A stretch of 64,000 bases of DNA. Source: Georgenia sp. TF02-10. GTDB lineage: Bacteria; Actinomycetota; Actinomycetes; Actinomycetales; Actinomycetaceae. The stretch lies in assembly GCF_022759505.1 (NCBI RefSeq), contig NZ_CP094289.1:1240001-1304000 (forward strand). Reading direction: 5' to 3'. The position numbers were made by a program, and so were the translations under genes. Under the pieces are notes generated by a model. That model had not been told where the DNA came from and did no database searches. It saw nothing but the letters and a program-made list of their open reading frames with translations. Of this stretch, positions 53,240-61,733 are shown one piece after another; the stretch's first letter is position 1, and each line of letters begins with the position of its first letter.

Positions 53240-54351
53240 GGATCGCTGTCGTCGGCCCAACCCACCCCTACAAGGGCGGTATCGCGCAGCACACCACCCG
53301 GCTCGCCCACGAGCTGGCCCGGGCCGGGCACGACGTCTACCTCGAGTCCTGGTCCCGGCAGTACCCGGCGGCCATGTACCCCGGGCAGCTCACCGTCCCG
53401 GACGACCAGCCCGAGATCCCGGTCTTCCCCCGGGTGCTGCGCCGGCTCGCCTGGTACAGCCCGTGGTCCTGGTGGGCGGCGGGCCGGCGGCTGCGCCGGG
53501 CCGAGGTGGTCATCGTCGTCGTGGCCAGCACCGTGCAGGTCCTGCCGTACCTGGTCCTCCTGGCGGCCCTCGGCGGGCGGGCGCACGTCGTCGGGCTCAT
53601 GCACAACGTCCTGCCGCACGAGGCCCGGCCGGGGGACCGGGCGCTCGTCCGGGCGTTCCTGGGCCGGGTGGACCAGGTCCTCGTCCACTCCCCGGAGCAG
53701 GCGGCGCTGGCCGCCTCGCTGACCACCACCCCCACGACGACGGCGGTGCTCCCGGCCAACCTCGGCCTGCCGCCCACCCCGCCCCGGCGGCGCACGAGCA
53801 CGGAGGAGCCGCTCCGCGTGCTCGCCTTCGGTCTGGTCCGCCCGTACAAGGGCGTGGACCTGCTCGTCCGGGCCGCGGCCGCGGTCCCGCAGGTGCGGCT
53901 GACGGTGGCCGGGGAGTTCTGGACCCCTGAGCAGGAGCTGTGGGACCTGGCCCGCGCCGTCGGCGTCGAGGACCGGCTGACGGTGCGGAACGGGTACGTG
54001 CCCACCGCCGACCTGCCCGACCTGTTCGGCGCGGCCGACCTCGTCGCGCTGACCTACCGCGCCGCGACCGGCTCGGGCAACATCAAGCTGGCCTTCGAGG
54101 CCGGCCGGCCGGTGGTCGCCACCCCGGTGGGGACCCTGGCCGAGGAGGTCCGCGGCCGGTACGGCGTCGTCGCCGACTCGGCGGACCCCGCGGACATCGC
54201 CGCGGCGCTGCGCCGGGCGTGCGACCCCGGCGAGTACGACCGCCTGGCCGGCAACGTTCAGCGGTACCCCCGCGAGGACTACCTGCGGGAGTGGGCGGAC
54301 TACGTCGGCACGATCGACGGGATGCTCGGCCGGCGGCGGGCCGCGCGGTGA
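53236..54351 (+). CDS. GT4 glycosyltransferase
   Basis: 371 aa, GTG at 53236 in a GTGA overlap. GT-B: RIAVVGPTHPYKGGIAQHTTRLAHEL, then VIVVVASTVQVLPYLVLL and VVGLMHNVLPHEARPGD. The donor half has LRVLAFGLVRPYKGVDLLVRA, LTVAGEFWTPEQEL, RLTVRNGYVPTADLPDLFGAADLVALTYRAATGSGNIKLAFEAGRPVVATPVG-type blocks (split here by function: the FEAGRP segment holds the donor site). It is followed by a flippase-like protein, so it may add the last sugar before translocation. Acceptor unknown. Confidence 0.87.
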   Translation: MRIAVVGPTHPYKGGIAQHTTRLAHELARAGHDVYLESWSRQYPAAMYPGQLTVPDDQPEIPVFPRVLRRLAWYSPWSWWAAGRRLRRAEVVIVVVASTVQVLPYLVLLAALGGRAHVVGLMHNVLPHEARPGDRALVRAFLGRVDQVLVHSPEQAALAASLTTTPTTTAVLPANLGLPPTPPRRRTSTEEPLRVLAFGLVRPYKGVDLLVRAAAAVPQVRLTVAGEFWTPEQELWDLARAVGVEDRLTVRNGYVPTADLPDLFGAADLVALTYRAATGSGNIKLAFEAGRPVVATPVGTLAEEVRGRYGVVADSADPADIAAALRRACDPGEYDRLAGNVQRYPREDYLREWADYVGTIDGMLGRRRAAR

Positions 54352-55478
54352 CCGAGGGACGCCGGGCGGCCGAGGACGGTCTCGGCGGCGGGGGACCGAT
54401 CCCGGCTGGCCCGGCCCCGGCCGGCCCGACCAGGCCCGGCCGGACCAGGCCCGGCCGGACCAGGCCCGGCCCCGCCACGCCCGGACCGACGGCGCAGCGG
54501 CGGGCGCGGCTGAAGGTCGCCCTGCGGTGGCTGGTCATCGCGGTCGCGGTGACCTTCCTCGCCCGGGCGCTGTACCTGCAGTGGCCGTCCGTCCGGGGCG
54601 CGCTCGCCACCGTGCCGGTCTGGGCGGTCCTGGCCGCCGTCGCCGCCGCAGCGCTCGCGGTCACCGCCTCCGCCGAGCAGCAGCGCAGCATCCTGGCCGC
54701 GCTCGGCCACCGCCTGCCCGGGCTCGCGTGGCTGCGGGTGTTCTACCTCGCCCAGCTCGGCAAGTACCTGCCCGGGTCGGCCTGGGCGTACGTGGCCCAG
54801 ATGGAGCTCTCCCGCAAGCGCGGGGTCGACCGGTCCGCCTCGGTGCTCACCATCCTGCTGGGCGCCGGGCTGACCGTGCTGCTGGCCTTCGTCAGCGCCG
54901 GGCTCGTCGTCGGCGCGCCCTGGCTGGGCTGGCTCCCCCGGTGGGCGCAGGTCGCCGTCGTCGTCCTCGCCGCCGCCGCGGTCGCCGTCGTCGCGGCGTT
55001 CCCCGGCCCGCTCGGCCGGGTGCTCGGCAAGGTCCGGTGGGGCTCCCGCCGCCTGGTCGGCGGAGAGCGGCCGCTGACCTCCCTCGTCCCGGCGATCGGC
55101 TGGTCCGCCGCGGCGTGGGTCTGCTACGGCCTCCACCTGTGGGTGCTGGTGGTCCCGCTGGGGCTCGGCGGCGCCGACGGGCTGCGGCTCGCCGTGGGCG
55201 GCTTCGCGCTCGCCTGGGTGTGCGGCTTCCTCGCCGTCGTCGTCCCCGCCGGGGTAGGGGTGCGCGAGGCGGTCCTGGTCGGCGTCCTCGGCGCCAGCAT
55301 CGGCAGCGGCGAGGCCCTGGCGGTGGCGGTGCTCTCGCGGTTCCTCATCATCGTCGCCGAGGCCGGGCTGCTCGCGCTCACCCCGGTGCTGGCCGCCGCG
55401 GGCCGGGCCGGGGACCGGGCGACGGCGGCCCGGGCGGTGCACCCGGCGCGCAACGACCTGGACGACACCCGGCCGTAA
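54348..55478 (+). CDS. Flippase-like LPG_synthase_TM (UPF0104) membrane protein
   Basis: 376 aa, GTG at 54348. The N-terminal 50 residues are Pro/Gly/Arg/Thr-rich with a 5-residue RPGRT-type repeat (15-bp DNA repeat at 54429-54471). Then come seven to eight membrane helices: VALRWLVIAVAVTFLARALYL, VLAAVAAAALAVTASAEQQR, VFYLAQLGKYLPGSAWAY, VSAGLVVGAPWLGWLP, AAWVCYGLHLWVLVVPLG and FLAVVVPAGVGVREAVLVGVLG. The YLAQLGKYLPG and PAGVGVREA blocks are hallmarks of this family, which includes the MprF membrane half and proteins linked to polyprenyl-P-sugar or lipid translocation. It may flip the lipid sugar made by the upstream enzymes; that is inference. Confidence 0.83.
   Translation: MTEGRRAAEDGLGGGGPIPAGPAPAGPTRPGRTRPGRTRPGPATPGPTAQRRARLKVALRWLVIAVAVTFLARALYLQWPSVRGALATVPVWAVLAAVAAAALAVTASAEQQRSILAALGHRLPGLAWLRVFYLAQLGKYLPGSAWAYVAQMELSRKRGVDRSASVLTILLGAGLTVLLAFVSAGLVVGAPWLGWLPRWAQVAVVVLAAAAVAVVAAFPGPLGRVLGKVRWGSRRLVGGERPLTSLVPAIGWSAAAWVCYGLHLWVLVVPLGLGGADGLRLAVGGFALAWVCGFLAVVVPAGVGVREAVLVGVLGASIGSGEALAVAVLSRFLIIVAEAGLLALTPVLAAAGRAGDRATAARAVHPARNDLDDTRP
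54429..54471 (+). repeat. 15-bp tandem repeat (2.9 copies) in the flippase-like gene
   Basis: ACCAGGCCCGGCCGG at 54429, 54444 and partly at 54459, encoding the Arg/Pro/Gly/Thr tail. Units are identical. Confidence 0.7.
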
Positions 55479-55570
55479 CGGGCCGGCGCGGTGCGCGAAC
55501 CCGTACCCTGATCCCGCCCGGCGGCGACCCGGCCCGGGCGCCACCACCAGCCGGCCGCGGGAGGAGCGGG

Positions 55571-57856
55571 GTGAGCACGACCTACGGCGCCGCGCCGCCG
55601 GTGACCGGCGGCCGGCCCGGCCCGGCCCGGCCGGCCGGACGCGACCGCGGCGGGCGCCGACGGGCAGCAGCGGTCATCGGCACCCTCCTCGTGCTGGTGG
55701 GGCTCGGCGCCTGGTTCCTGCTCCGCCCGGCCGACGCCGTCCCCGCGCCGGACGCGGGGGCGATGCGGCCCGTCGAGCCCCTGCCGCCGATCACGGCGGG
55801 CTCGCCCGTCGAGCAGCGGTTCGTCGCCGCGGCCGACGAGATGTCGGCGCTGTACGCCTCGATCGGTACGTTCGCGGGCAGCGTCTCCTGCTCGCTGGAC
55901 GTCAGCCTCGTCGCCGGTGCGGACCTCACCGGGGCGGCGGCGCCGCTCGCCCACCGGCAGCTCGAGTGCGCCGACATCCCGGACTCCGAGCTGTTCCCCG
56001 TGCTCACCTTCGACCCGGTCCCGGACTCCGCGGGGCGGCCGTTCGTCCTGCAGATCGTCCGGACGGACAGCCCGGGCGGTCCCGACGGCCCGGTGCTCTG
56101 GGCAGCCTCGCAGGAGCCGGCGGGGTGGAACGCCTGGCAGGGCGGGGCGGACCTGCCGGCGAGCGGGTTCGTCCGGCCCGAGTACGAGGTCGGCACCCGC
56201 ACCATCGACCAGGTCCCGCTGCTCCTGGACCGGGTTCCCGAGTACGGCGCGGCCTGGTCCCAGCCGGCCGCGCTGCTCGCCGTCGTCGGGCTGCTCGGCG
56301 CCGCGGTGGCGGCGGTCCCGGGGCTGCGGTCCCCCCGCGCGCTCATGATCCTGGTCTGCGTGGCCGCGCTGCTGCGGGGGTTGCTGTGGTCGGCGCTGAT
56401 CCCGCCGTTCCTCGCGATGGACGAGCCGGCGCACTTCGCCAACGCCCAGCACCTGGCCGAGACCGGCGAGCTGCCCGGCGAGCCGGACAACCCCAACGCC
56501 TACAGCTCGGAGGTGAAGTACCTCCAGGACCGGGTCGGCGCCGGCCTGGACAAGGGCGCCCGGCCGGACTACACCGAGAGCTCCCGGGAGGAGACCGACG
56601 CCGTGGCGGCGCAGCTCCCGGCCGACGACGGCGGCGGCGGGCCCGCCGCCGGCTACCCGCCGGTGTACTACGCCGGGGCGGCGCTCTTCTACCGGCTGGC
56701 CCCCGAGGGTCTGGTGGACGAGGTGCTGTGGTCCCGGCTGTTCTCGGTCCTCCTCGGCGTCGGGGCCGCCGCGGCGACGATGGTCCTCGGCCGCCGGCTG
56801 TTCCCGCAGCGCTCCTGGGCGCAGGCGACGTTCGCGCTCGCCGTCGTGCTCCAGCCGATGCTGGCGCACCAGCTCTCCGTCACCAACAACGACGCCTGGG
56901 TGATCCTCTGCGGCGCCCTCGCCCTCCTCCTCGCCCTCGACCTCACCCGGCGGGCCCGGGCGCCGTGGCGCTCGCTCGCGGCCGGCGCGCTCGTCGGCGC
57001 CGCGCTCCTGGGCAAGCCGTTCGGGATCGCCGTCGTCGTCCCCCTCGCGGTCGGCTGGATCATCGGCAAGGCCCGCGGCCGGGCGCCGTGGCGGTGGTGG
57101 GCCGCCGACGCCGGCCTCGTCGCCGTGGGCGTGGCCGCCACCTACGGCACCTGGCTCGCCACCGCCGCGGCGCTGGACCTGCGGCCCCAGGTCATCCCGC
57201 GCACCGCCACCGGCCCCCCGGACCTGGGCGACTTCGCCGACGCGATGCGCGGGGAGGAGTTCGAGAAGGCCATCGACGTGTGGGGGGAGCAGCTGTGGGG
57301 CAGCTTCGGCTGGCTCGTCGTCTCGGTCCCGCGCCCGGTGGCCACGAGCATCTTCGTCGCGCTCGCCGTCGTCGGCGCCGCGGTCCTGCTCTGGCTGCTC
57401 GTCCTGGCGGTCCGCGGGACCTGGGGCAGGCTCGGCGCCCGGCGCCTGGCCCTGCCGGCCGGGGGAGCCCGGCACGCCGGCGCGGGCAGGACGACGGCCC
57501 GGGCGGGGGACCGGGCCCGGGGCCCGATCCGGTCCGGGTCAGCGGCCGGCGCGGCCCCGGCCCCGGTGGGCACCGACGCGGCCATCGCGGTGTGCGCCGC
57601 GATGGTCGCCGGGGCGGCGCTCGCGCTCTACGGCTCGGCCTGGGTCTACTACGTGAGCACCGGCCGGTTCGACCTCATCCAGGGCCGGTACGCCCTGCTG
57701 GCGGTCCCGGCCGTCCTGGCGCTGCCCGGCCTGCTCGCCACGCGCGCCGCGGGCCGGCCCGGGGCGGCCGCGGTCGTCAACACCGTCCTGGCCGCGGGCA
57801 CGCTCGTGCTGTCCGTCTGGGCCGTCTTCGCGGTGCTGGAGGCGTTCTACGGGTAG
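55571..57856 (+). CDS. DUF2142-family polytopic membrane protein (probable GT-C type)
   Basis: 761 aa. The GTG at 55571 has GGGAGGAG upstream; a -10 candidate TACCCT lies at 55504-55509. Membrane helix 1 is at about 33-52, then an outer domain (60-230) with two Cys (SVSCSLDV, RQLECADIPD) that may pair. From 235 the DUF2142 core follows: LLWSALIPPFLAMDEPAHFANAQHLAETGELP (read as two blocks, with D-E after the helix as the GT-C acidic pair), AGYPPVYYAGAALFYRLA, HQLSVTNNDAWVILCGALAL and LYGSAWVYYVSTGRFDLIQGRY. About 11 helices in all. Likely an extracytoplasmic sugar transferase using polyprenyl-P donors. Its last 10 nt overlap the convergent GT2 gene. Confidence 0.85.
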   Translation: MSTTYGAAPPVTGGRPGPARPAGRDRGGRRRAAAVIGTLLVLVGLGAWFLLRPADAVPAPDAGAMRPVEPLPPITAGSPVEQRFVAAADEMSALYASIGTFAGSVSCSLDVSLVAGADLTGAAAPLAHRQLECADIPDSELFPVLTFDPVPDSAGRPFVLQIVRTDSPGGPDGPVLWAASQEPAGWNAWQGGADLPASGFVRPEYEVGTRTIDQVPLLLDRVPEYGAAWSQPAALLAVVGLLGAAVAAVPGLRSPRALMILVCVAALLRGLLWSALIPPFLAMDEPAHFANAQHLAETGELPGEPDNPNAYSSEVKYLQDRVGAGLDKGARPDYTESSREETDAVAAQLPADDGGGGPAAGYPPVYYAGAALFYRLAPEGLVDEVLWSRLFSVLLGVGAAAATMVLGRRLFPQRSWAQATFALAVVLQPMLAHQLSVTNNDAWVILCGALALLLALDLTRRARAPWRSLAAGALVGAALLGKPFGIAVVVPLAVGWIIGKARGRAPWRWWAADAGLVAVGVAATYGTWLATAAALDLRPQVIPRTATGPPDLGDFADAMRGEEFEKAIDVWGEQLWGSFGWLVVSVPRPVATSIFVALAVVGAAVLLWLLVLAVRGTWGRLGARRLALPAGGARHAGAGRTTARAGDRARGPIRSGSAAGAAPAPVGTDAAIAVCAAMVAGAALALYGSAWVYYVSTGRFDLIQGRYALLAVPAVLALPGLLATRAAGRPGAAAVVNTVLAAGTLVLSVWAVFAVLEAFYG

Positions 57857-58773
57857 CGGCCGCCGGCCCGGACGCCGGTCCGGCCGCGGACGCCGTCGAC
57901 GGCGCCGCGGAGCACCTCCCGCAGCCGCCGCCGGCGCGGCGGGACCACCAGGGCGTAGAAGACGGCGTACTTGGTGATCCAGAACAGGTATCCCGCCCGC
58001 CACGCCGGGCTGAGCAGCCCGGAGCGGACGAGCAGGAGGGTGTTGCGGGCCATGTAGTAGTTGCGCACCGGGGAGTGCAGGTGCACGTCCCGCTCGCGGC
58101 CCGGGATGCGCATGGTGCGGTCGCCCAGGTGGTGGCCGAGCACCGCGCCGCCGACGCCGTAGAGGCGGTAGCCGGCCCGCCGGGCCCGCAGGCCCCACTC
58201 CAGGTCGATGTGGTCGATGAACCAGGCCTCGTTCATCCCGCCCACCTCCTCGAGCACGTCGAGGGGGATGAGGCAGCCGGACGCCAGCAGGAAGGTGACC
58301 TCCACCAGCTCCCCGTCCGCCGGGCGGGGGGCCCGGCGCGGGCCCCACCGCCGGTCGGCGAAGAGCAGGGTGGCGCTCGGCTGCCGCTCGTCCAGCGTGA
58401 CCGGCCCGACGGCGCCGACCCGCCCGCCGGCCGCCGCCGCCCGCAGGCCGGCCACCAGCCGGTCGACCATGTCCGGGGCCGGCAGGGAGTCCTGGTCGGA
58501 GAGCAGCACGGCGTCCGCACCGAGCTGGCGCGCCCGGGCGATCCCCTGGTTCTGCGCGTGCGCGATGCCGGTGTTCGCCGACAGCCGGACGAGCTCGGCG
58601 CCGACCTCGGCGCATGCGGCGGCGAGGCCCCGGACCTGCTCGGCCGCGCTGCCGTTGTCGACCACGACGGTGGCCCGGACCTGGGGGGCGAGCGCCCGGA
58701 GCAGGGCGGCGGTCGCCTCGACCGCCGGGTGGTAGGTGACGACGACGGCGACGACCTGGTCGGCCGGGGGCAT
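57847..58773 (-). CDS. GT2 rhamnosyltransferase-like (RfbF/WbbL group)
   Basis: 308 aa, ATG at 58773 overlapping the rmlC stop (ATGA). GT-A: VVAVVVTYHPAVEATAALLRAL, ATVVVDNGSAAEQVRGL, NTGIAHAQNQGIARA, AVLLSDQDSLPAPDMVDRLV (the SDQDS form is typical of RfbF-type rhamnosyltransferases), VTFLLASGCLIPLDVLEEVGG, AWFIDHIDLEWGLRARRAGY. The end has a hydrophobic stretch (YLFWITKYAVFYALVV). The tight link to rmlC supports dTDP-rhamnose as donor. It is convergent with the DUF2142 gene, with a 10-nt overlap. Confidence 0.87.
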   Translation of the reverse strand: MPPADQVVAVVVTYHPAVEATAALLRALAPQVRATVVVDNGSAAEQVRGLAAACAEVGAELVRLSANTGIAHAQNQGIARARQLGADAVLLSDQDSLPAPDMVDRLVAGLRAAAAGGRVGAVGPVTLDERQPSATLLFADRRWGPRRAPRPADGELVEVTFLLASGCLIPLDVLEEVGGMNEAWFIDHIDLEWGLRARRAGYRLYGVGGAVLGHHLGDRTMRIPGRERDVHLHSPVRNYYMARNTLLLVRSGLLSPAWRAGYLFWITKYAVFYALVVPPRRRRLREVLRGAVDGVRGRTGVRAGGRYP

Positions 58774-59387
58774 CAGCGCAGGGTCGCCAGGAAGTCCTGC
58801 ACCTCGGCGTACCGGGGCAGCAGGCCCTGCTCCTGCGCCTGGCGCAGGCCGGGGGCGGCGGTGTCCTTCTCCGACAGCAGCAGCTCCAGCGGCCGGCCGT
58901 CGCGGCCCGTCGTCGGCCACTCGATGCCCACCGTCTCGCACGTCGGGTTGACGCCGTGCTCCCGTCCGGGGGCGTACGGCGCCGAGCACAGGTAGACCAC
59001 CGTGGAGCCGTCCTCGAGGGAGCAGAAGGCGTGCCCCAGGCCCTCGGAGATGTAGATGGCGCGGCGGTCGACGTCGTCGAGCAGCACGGAGTCCCACCGC
59101 CCGAAGGTGGGGGAGCCGACGCGGATGTCGACGACGACGTCGAGCACCGCGCCGCGCGGGCACATGACGTACTTGGCCTGGGAGGGCGGGACGTCGGCGT
59201 AGTGGATGCCGCGGACCACCCCGGCGGCGGAGACCGAGGAGTTCGCCTGCTTCAGGTCCAGCGGGTGCCCGACCGCCTCGACGAAGGGGCCCTCCTTGAA
59301 CGCCTCGAGGAAGACCCCGCGCGGGTCGCCGAACAGCCGCGGGGTGATCTCCCACGAACCCGGCACGCTCAGCTCACGAAACTGCAC
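58773..59387 (-). CDS. rmlC: dTDP-4-dehydrorhamnose 3,5-epimerase (RmlC)
   Basis: 204 aa. The GTG at 59387 has a GGGAGAG site upstream, and a TAGGGT -10 (59433-59438) lies about 50 nt back. It is a cupin of the RmlC family: ITPRLFGDPRGVFLEAFKE, NSSVSAAGVVRGIHYADVPPSQAKYV with catalytic H62, GAVLDVVVDIRVGSPTFG, ISEGLGHAFCSLED and VVYLCSAPYAPGREHGVNP with the conserved tyrosines Y132 and Y138. It epimerises C-3 and C-5 of dTDP-4-keto-6-deoxyglucose. It is transcribed away from rmlD with a repeat-rich gap between them. rmlB is 22 kb away and frameshifted; rmlA is not in the window. Confidence 0.93.
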   Translation of the reverse strand: MQFRELSVPGSWEITPRLFGDPRGVFLEAFKEGPFVEAVGHPLDLKQANSSVSAAGVVRGIHYADVPPSQAKYVMCPRGAVLDVVVDIRVGSPTFGRWDSVLLDDVDRRAIYISEGLGHAFCSLEDGSTVVYLCSAPYAPGREHGVNPTCETVGIEWPTTGRDGRPLELLLSEKDTAAPGLRQAQEQGLLPRYAEVQDFLATLR

Positions 59388-59502
59388 AACGCTCTCCCTG
59401 GATCGCCTCGGCCGGACCGGCCGCAGTCTCTCACCCTAACGACGCCTCCGGCCCCGCTCGGGCGGCCGCACGTCCGGACGCCCCCCGTCGCCCACCCGTG
59501 TG

Positions 59503-59597
59503 CCTGCCCCGCCACCCCCCGGTCCGCCTGCCCCGCCATCCCCCGGTCCGGCTGCCCCCGCCACCCCCGGTCCGGCTGCCCCTCGCCCCCGGGTCCG
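59503..59597. repeat. 24-bp tandem repeat (4 copies), G-rich on the minus strand
   Basis: Units start at 59503, 59527, 59551 and 59575 (the last is 23 bp). Each contains a C-run of 4-6 and ends GGTCCG; the complementary strand therefore carries repeated runs of four or more G. Located between the rmlC and rmlD promoters. Confidence 0.8.
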
Positions 59598-59670
59598 GCC
59601 GTCCGGTCCGGCGTCCGGAACGGCCGCCGCCCCCGCAGCGCGCCCCGCCGATGCGCCCGGCGCGGCCCAG

Positions 59671-59695
59671 TACCCTGCGAGGACAGCGAGAGGAG
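59671..59695 (+). promoter_or_regulatory. -10 TACCCT and ribosome site of rmlD
   Basis: TACCCT (59671-59676) predicts a start near 59683; GAGAGGAG (59688-59695) lies 5 nt before ATG 59701. Confidence 0.45.
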
Positions 59696-59700
59696 CACGC

Positions 59701-60549
59701 ATGCGGTGGTTGGTGACAGGTGCGAGCGGCATGCTCGGCACCGACCTGGTCGACCGGCTCGGGGCCGAGCACGAGGTCCGGGCGACCGCCCGGGAGGACC
59801 TGGACGTGACGGACCCGGCAGCGGTGCCGGCGGCCGTCCGGGACGTCGACGTCGTCGTCAACTGCGCTGCGTGGACGGCGGTGGACGACGCCGAGGCCCA
59901 GGAGCCCGACGCGTTCACCCTCAACGCCGTGGCGCCCCAGCTGCTCGCCCGGGCCGCGGCCGCCGCGGGCGCGCGGATGGTGCAGGTCTCCACCGACTAC
60001 GTCTTCGACGGCCACGCCGCCGCGCCCTACCCGGAGGACGCCTCGCTCGCGCCGGCCTCCGCCTACGGCCGGACGAAGGCGGCCGGGGAGTGGTCGGTGC
60101 GCGCCGAGGCGCCCGACCACCTCATCGTGCGCACCGCGTGGCTCTACGGCGCCCACGGCCCCTGCTTCCCCAGGACCATGGCCCGGCTGGCCGGCGAGCG
60201 GGAGGAGCTGACCGTCGTCGCCGACCAGGTCGGCCAGCCCACCTGGACGGTCGACGTCGCCGACCTGCTCGTCCGGCTCGTCGAGGCCGCCGCGCCCGCC
60301 GGCACCTACCACGCCACCTCGGCCGGCCAGGTGTCCTGGCACGGGTTCGCCCAGGCGGTGGTGGCGAGCGCCGGCAAGGACCCGGCCATGGTGCGGGAGA
60401 CGACCTCGGCGGCGTTCGTCCGCCCGGCGCCCCGCCCGTCCTACTCGGTGCTCGGCCACGGCGCCCTCGCCCGGGCCGGCGTCGCGCCGATCGGCGACTG
60501 GCGCGCGCGCTGGGACGCCGCCGCCCCGACGGTGCTGGCGCCGGCGTGA
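59701..60549 (+). CDS. rmlD: dTDP-4-dehydrorhamnose reductase (RmlD)
   Basis: 282 aa. The ATG at 59701 has GAGAGGAG 5 nt upstream. SDR fold: WLVTGASGMLGTDLVDRL (GxxGxxG at 7-13), VVVNCAAWTAVDDAEAQEPDAF (the RmlD AAWTAVD signature), MVQVSTDYVFDGHAAAPYPED, SAYGRTKAAGEW (Y122, K126) and TAWLYGAHGPCFPRTM. It reduces the 4-keto group with NAD(P)H to give dTDP-L-rhamnose. The stop overlaps the next gene (GTGA). This small operon rmlD-GT2-DUF2304 suggests that rhamnose and a polyprenyl-P sugar are needed together. Confidence 0.93.
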   Translation: MRWLVTGASGMLGTDLVDRLGAEHEVRATAREDLDVTDPAAVPAAVRDVDVVVNCAAWTAVDDAEAQEPDAFTLNAVAPQLLARAAAAAGARMVQVSTDYVFDGHAAAPYPEDASLAPASAYGRTKAAGEWSVRAEAPDHLIVRTAWLYGAHGPCFPRTMARLAGEREELTVVADQVGQPTWTVDVADLLVRLVEAAAPAGTYHATSAGQVSWHGFAQAVVASAGKDPAMVRETTSAAFVRPAPRPSYSVLGHGALARAGVAPIGDWRARWDAAAPTVLAPA

Positions 60550-61310
60550 GCGTGGCGGCCCCGGCGCCGCTCACCCTCGCCGACGTCCTCGTCGTGGTGC
60601 CGGCCTGGAACGAGGAGGAGGCGCTGCCCCGGGTGCTCGGCGAGCTCGCCGAGGTCCTGCCCTCGGCCGGCGTCGTGGTGGTCTCCGACGGCTCCCGCGA
60701 CCGGACGGCCGACGTCGCCCGCGCCCGGGGCGTCGAGGTGCTCGAGCTGCCCTTCAACCTCGGCGTGGGCGGGGCCATGCGGGCGGGGTTCGTCTACGCC
60801 CGGCGGCGCGGCTACCGCGCCGTCGTCCAGCTCGACGCCGACGGCCAGCACGACCCCCGCGAGATCGGCGCCCTGCTGGCCTGCCAGGCGGACACCGGGG
60901 CCGACCTGGTCATCGGGGCGCGGTTCGCCGGCAAGGGCACCTATACGGTCCGCGGCCCGCGGCGCTGGGCGATGGCCTTCCTGCGGGCCGTGCTGTCCCG
61001 GGTGGCCGGGACCCGGCTGACGGACGCCACCTCGGGCTTCAAGCTCGTCGGCCCCCGCGCGCTGGCGGTCTTCGCCCGCGACTACCCGGCGGAGTACCTC
61101 GGGGACACGGTCGAGGCCATCGTGCTCGCCGCCCGGCACGGGCTCCGGGTCCGGCAGACCGGGGTGGCGATGCGGCTGCGGGCCGGCGGGACGCCGTCGC
61201 AGAACCCGGTCCGGGCGGCGCTGTTCCTCGGGCGGGCCGTCGTCGCCGTCTTCGTCGCGCTCAGCCGTCCGCGCCGGGACGCCGACGGCGGCCGGCGGGA
61301 GGTGCAGTGA
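60546..61310 (+). CDS. GT2 polyprenyl-phosphate-sugar synthase (DPM1-like), second copy
   Basis: 254 aa, GTG at 60546 in a GTGA overlap. GT-A: DVLVVVPAWNEEEALPRVL, VVVVSDGSRDRTADVARARG, ELPFNLGVGGAMRAGFVYARR, VVQLDADGQHDPREI (DxD), VIGARFAGKGTYTVRGPRRWAM and TDATSGFKLVGPRALAVF. The last is a strong marker of dolichyl/undecaprenyl-phosphate glycosyl synthases. It is followed by a DUF2304 gene with another GTGA overlap, like the pair at 8354-9626. It likely makes a second polyprenyl-P-sugar donor. Sugar unknown. Confidence 0.9.
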   Translation: MSVAAPAPLTLADVLVVVPAWNEEEALPRVLGELAEVLPSAGVVVVSDGSRDRTADVARARGVEVLELPFNLGVGGAMRAGFVYARRRGYRAVVQLDADGQHDPREIGALLACQADTGADLVIGARFAGKGTYTVRGPRRWAMAFLRAVLSRVAGTRLTDATSGFKLVGPRALAVFARDYPAEYLGDTVEAIVLAARHGLRVRQTGVAMRLRAGGTPSQNPVRAALFLGRAVVAVFVALSRPRRDADGGRREVQ

Positions 61311-61699
61311 GCGGCTACGTCTTCGCGCTGATCTTCGCGGTCGGCACGGTGCTGATCATGTTCGGGCTGCTGCGCAGCCGGCAGATGCGCGAGAAGTACG
61401 CGACGACCTGGGTGCTCGTCTGCGCCGTCGTCCTCGTCCTGGCCGTCTTCCCGGGCCTGCTCGAGGGGGCCGCCGACCTGCTGGGCATCGCCACCCCGGT
61501 CAACCTGGTCTTCTTCGTCGGTGCGCTCGCGCTGCTCCTCATCTCCGTGCAGTACTCCGTCGAGCTCTCCCGGCTGGAGGAGCGGACCCGGACGCTGGCC
61601 GAGGAGGCGGCGATCCTCCGGGCCGAGGTCGAGCGCCTCCGGGCGCGGGTGGAGGAGGACGAGCGGCGGGCCGGCCCCGGCGGCGTCGCGCCGCGGTAG
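61307..61699 (+). CDS. DUF2304 membrane protein, second copy
   Basis: 130 aa, GTG at 61307. Three membrane helices (about 5-22, 33-52 and 64-82: GYVFALIFAVGTVLIMFGLL, WVLVCAVVLVLAVFPGLL, VNLVFFVGALALLLISVQ), then one coiled-coil helix (SRLEERTRTLAEEAAILRAEVERL). This is the standard DUF2304 length; the copy at 8354 has an extra 24-residue repeat tail. Co-translation with the DPM1-like enzyme suggests a complex. The activity is unproven for the family. Confidence 0.85.
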   Translation: MSGYVFALIFAVGTVLIMFGLLRSRQMREKYATTWVLVCAVVLVLAVFPGLLEGAADLLGIATPVNLVFFVGALALLLISVQYSVELSRLEERTRTLAEEAAILRAEVERLRARVEEDERRAGPGGVAPR

Positions 61700-61733
61700 G
61701 CACCGGCCGCCGCCGGCCGGGAGGCAGCGCTGG

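Larger units (their letters stand above)
59388..59700. other. Divergent rmlC-rmlD intergenic region
   Basis: 313 nt holding the rmlC promoter candidate (TAGGGT, 59433-59438, minus strand), a four-copy 24-bp repeat (59503-59597) and the rmlD -10 (TACCCT, 59671-59676) with its ribosome site. The rmlD frame is open upstream through the repeat, but the composition (almost only Pro/Ala/Arg) argues it is not coding. Confidence 0.6.

Noticed and set aside
54480-54900. Frames inside the flippase-like gene on both strands
   Set aside because: Arg/Pro-rich shadows; the membrane-helix frame is the coding one.
59500-59700. N-terminal extension of RmlD through the repeat
   Set aside because: Pro/Ala/Arg-only translation, and a good ribosome site plus GASGMLG start at 59701 fix the real N-terminus.
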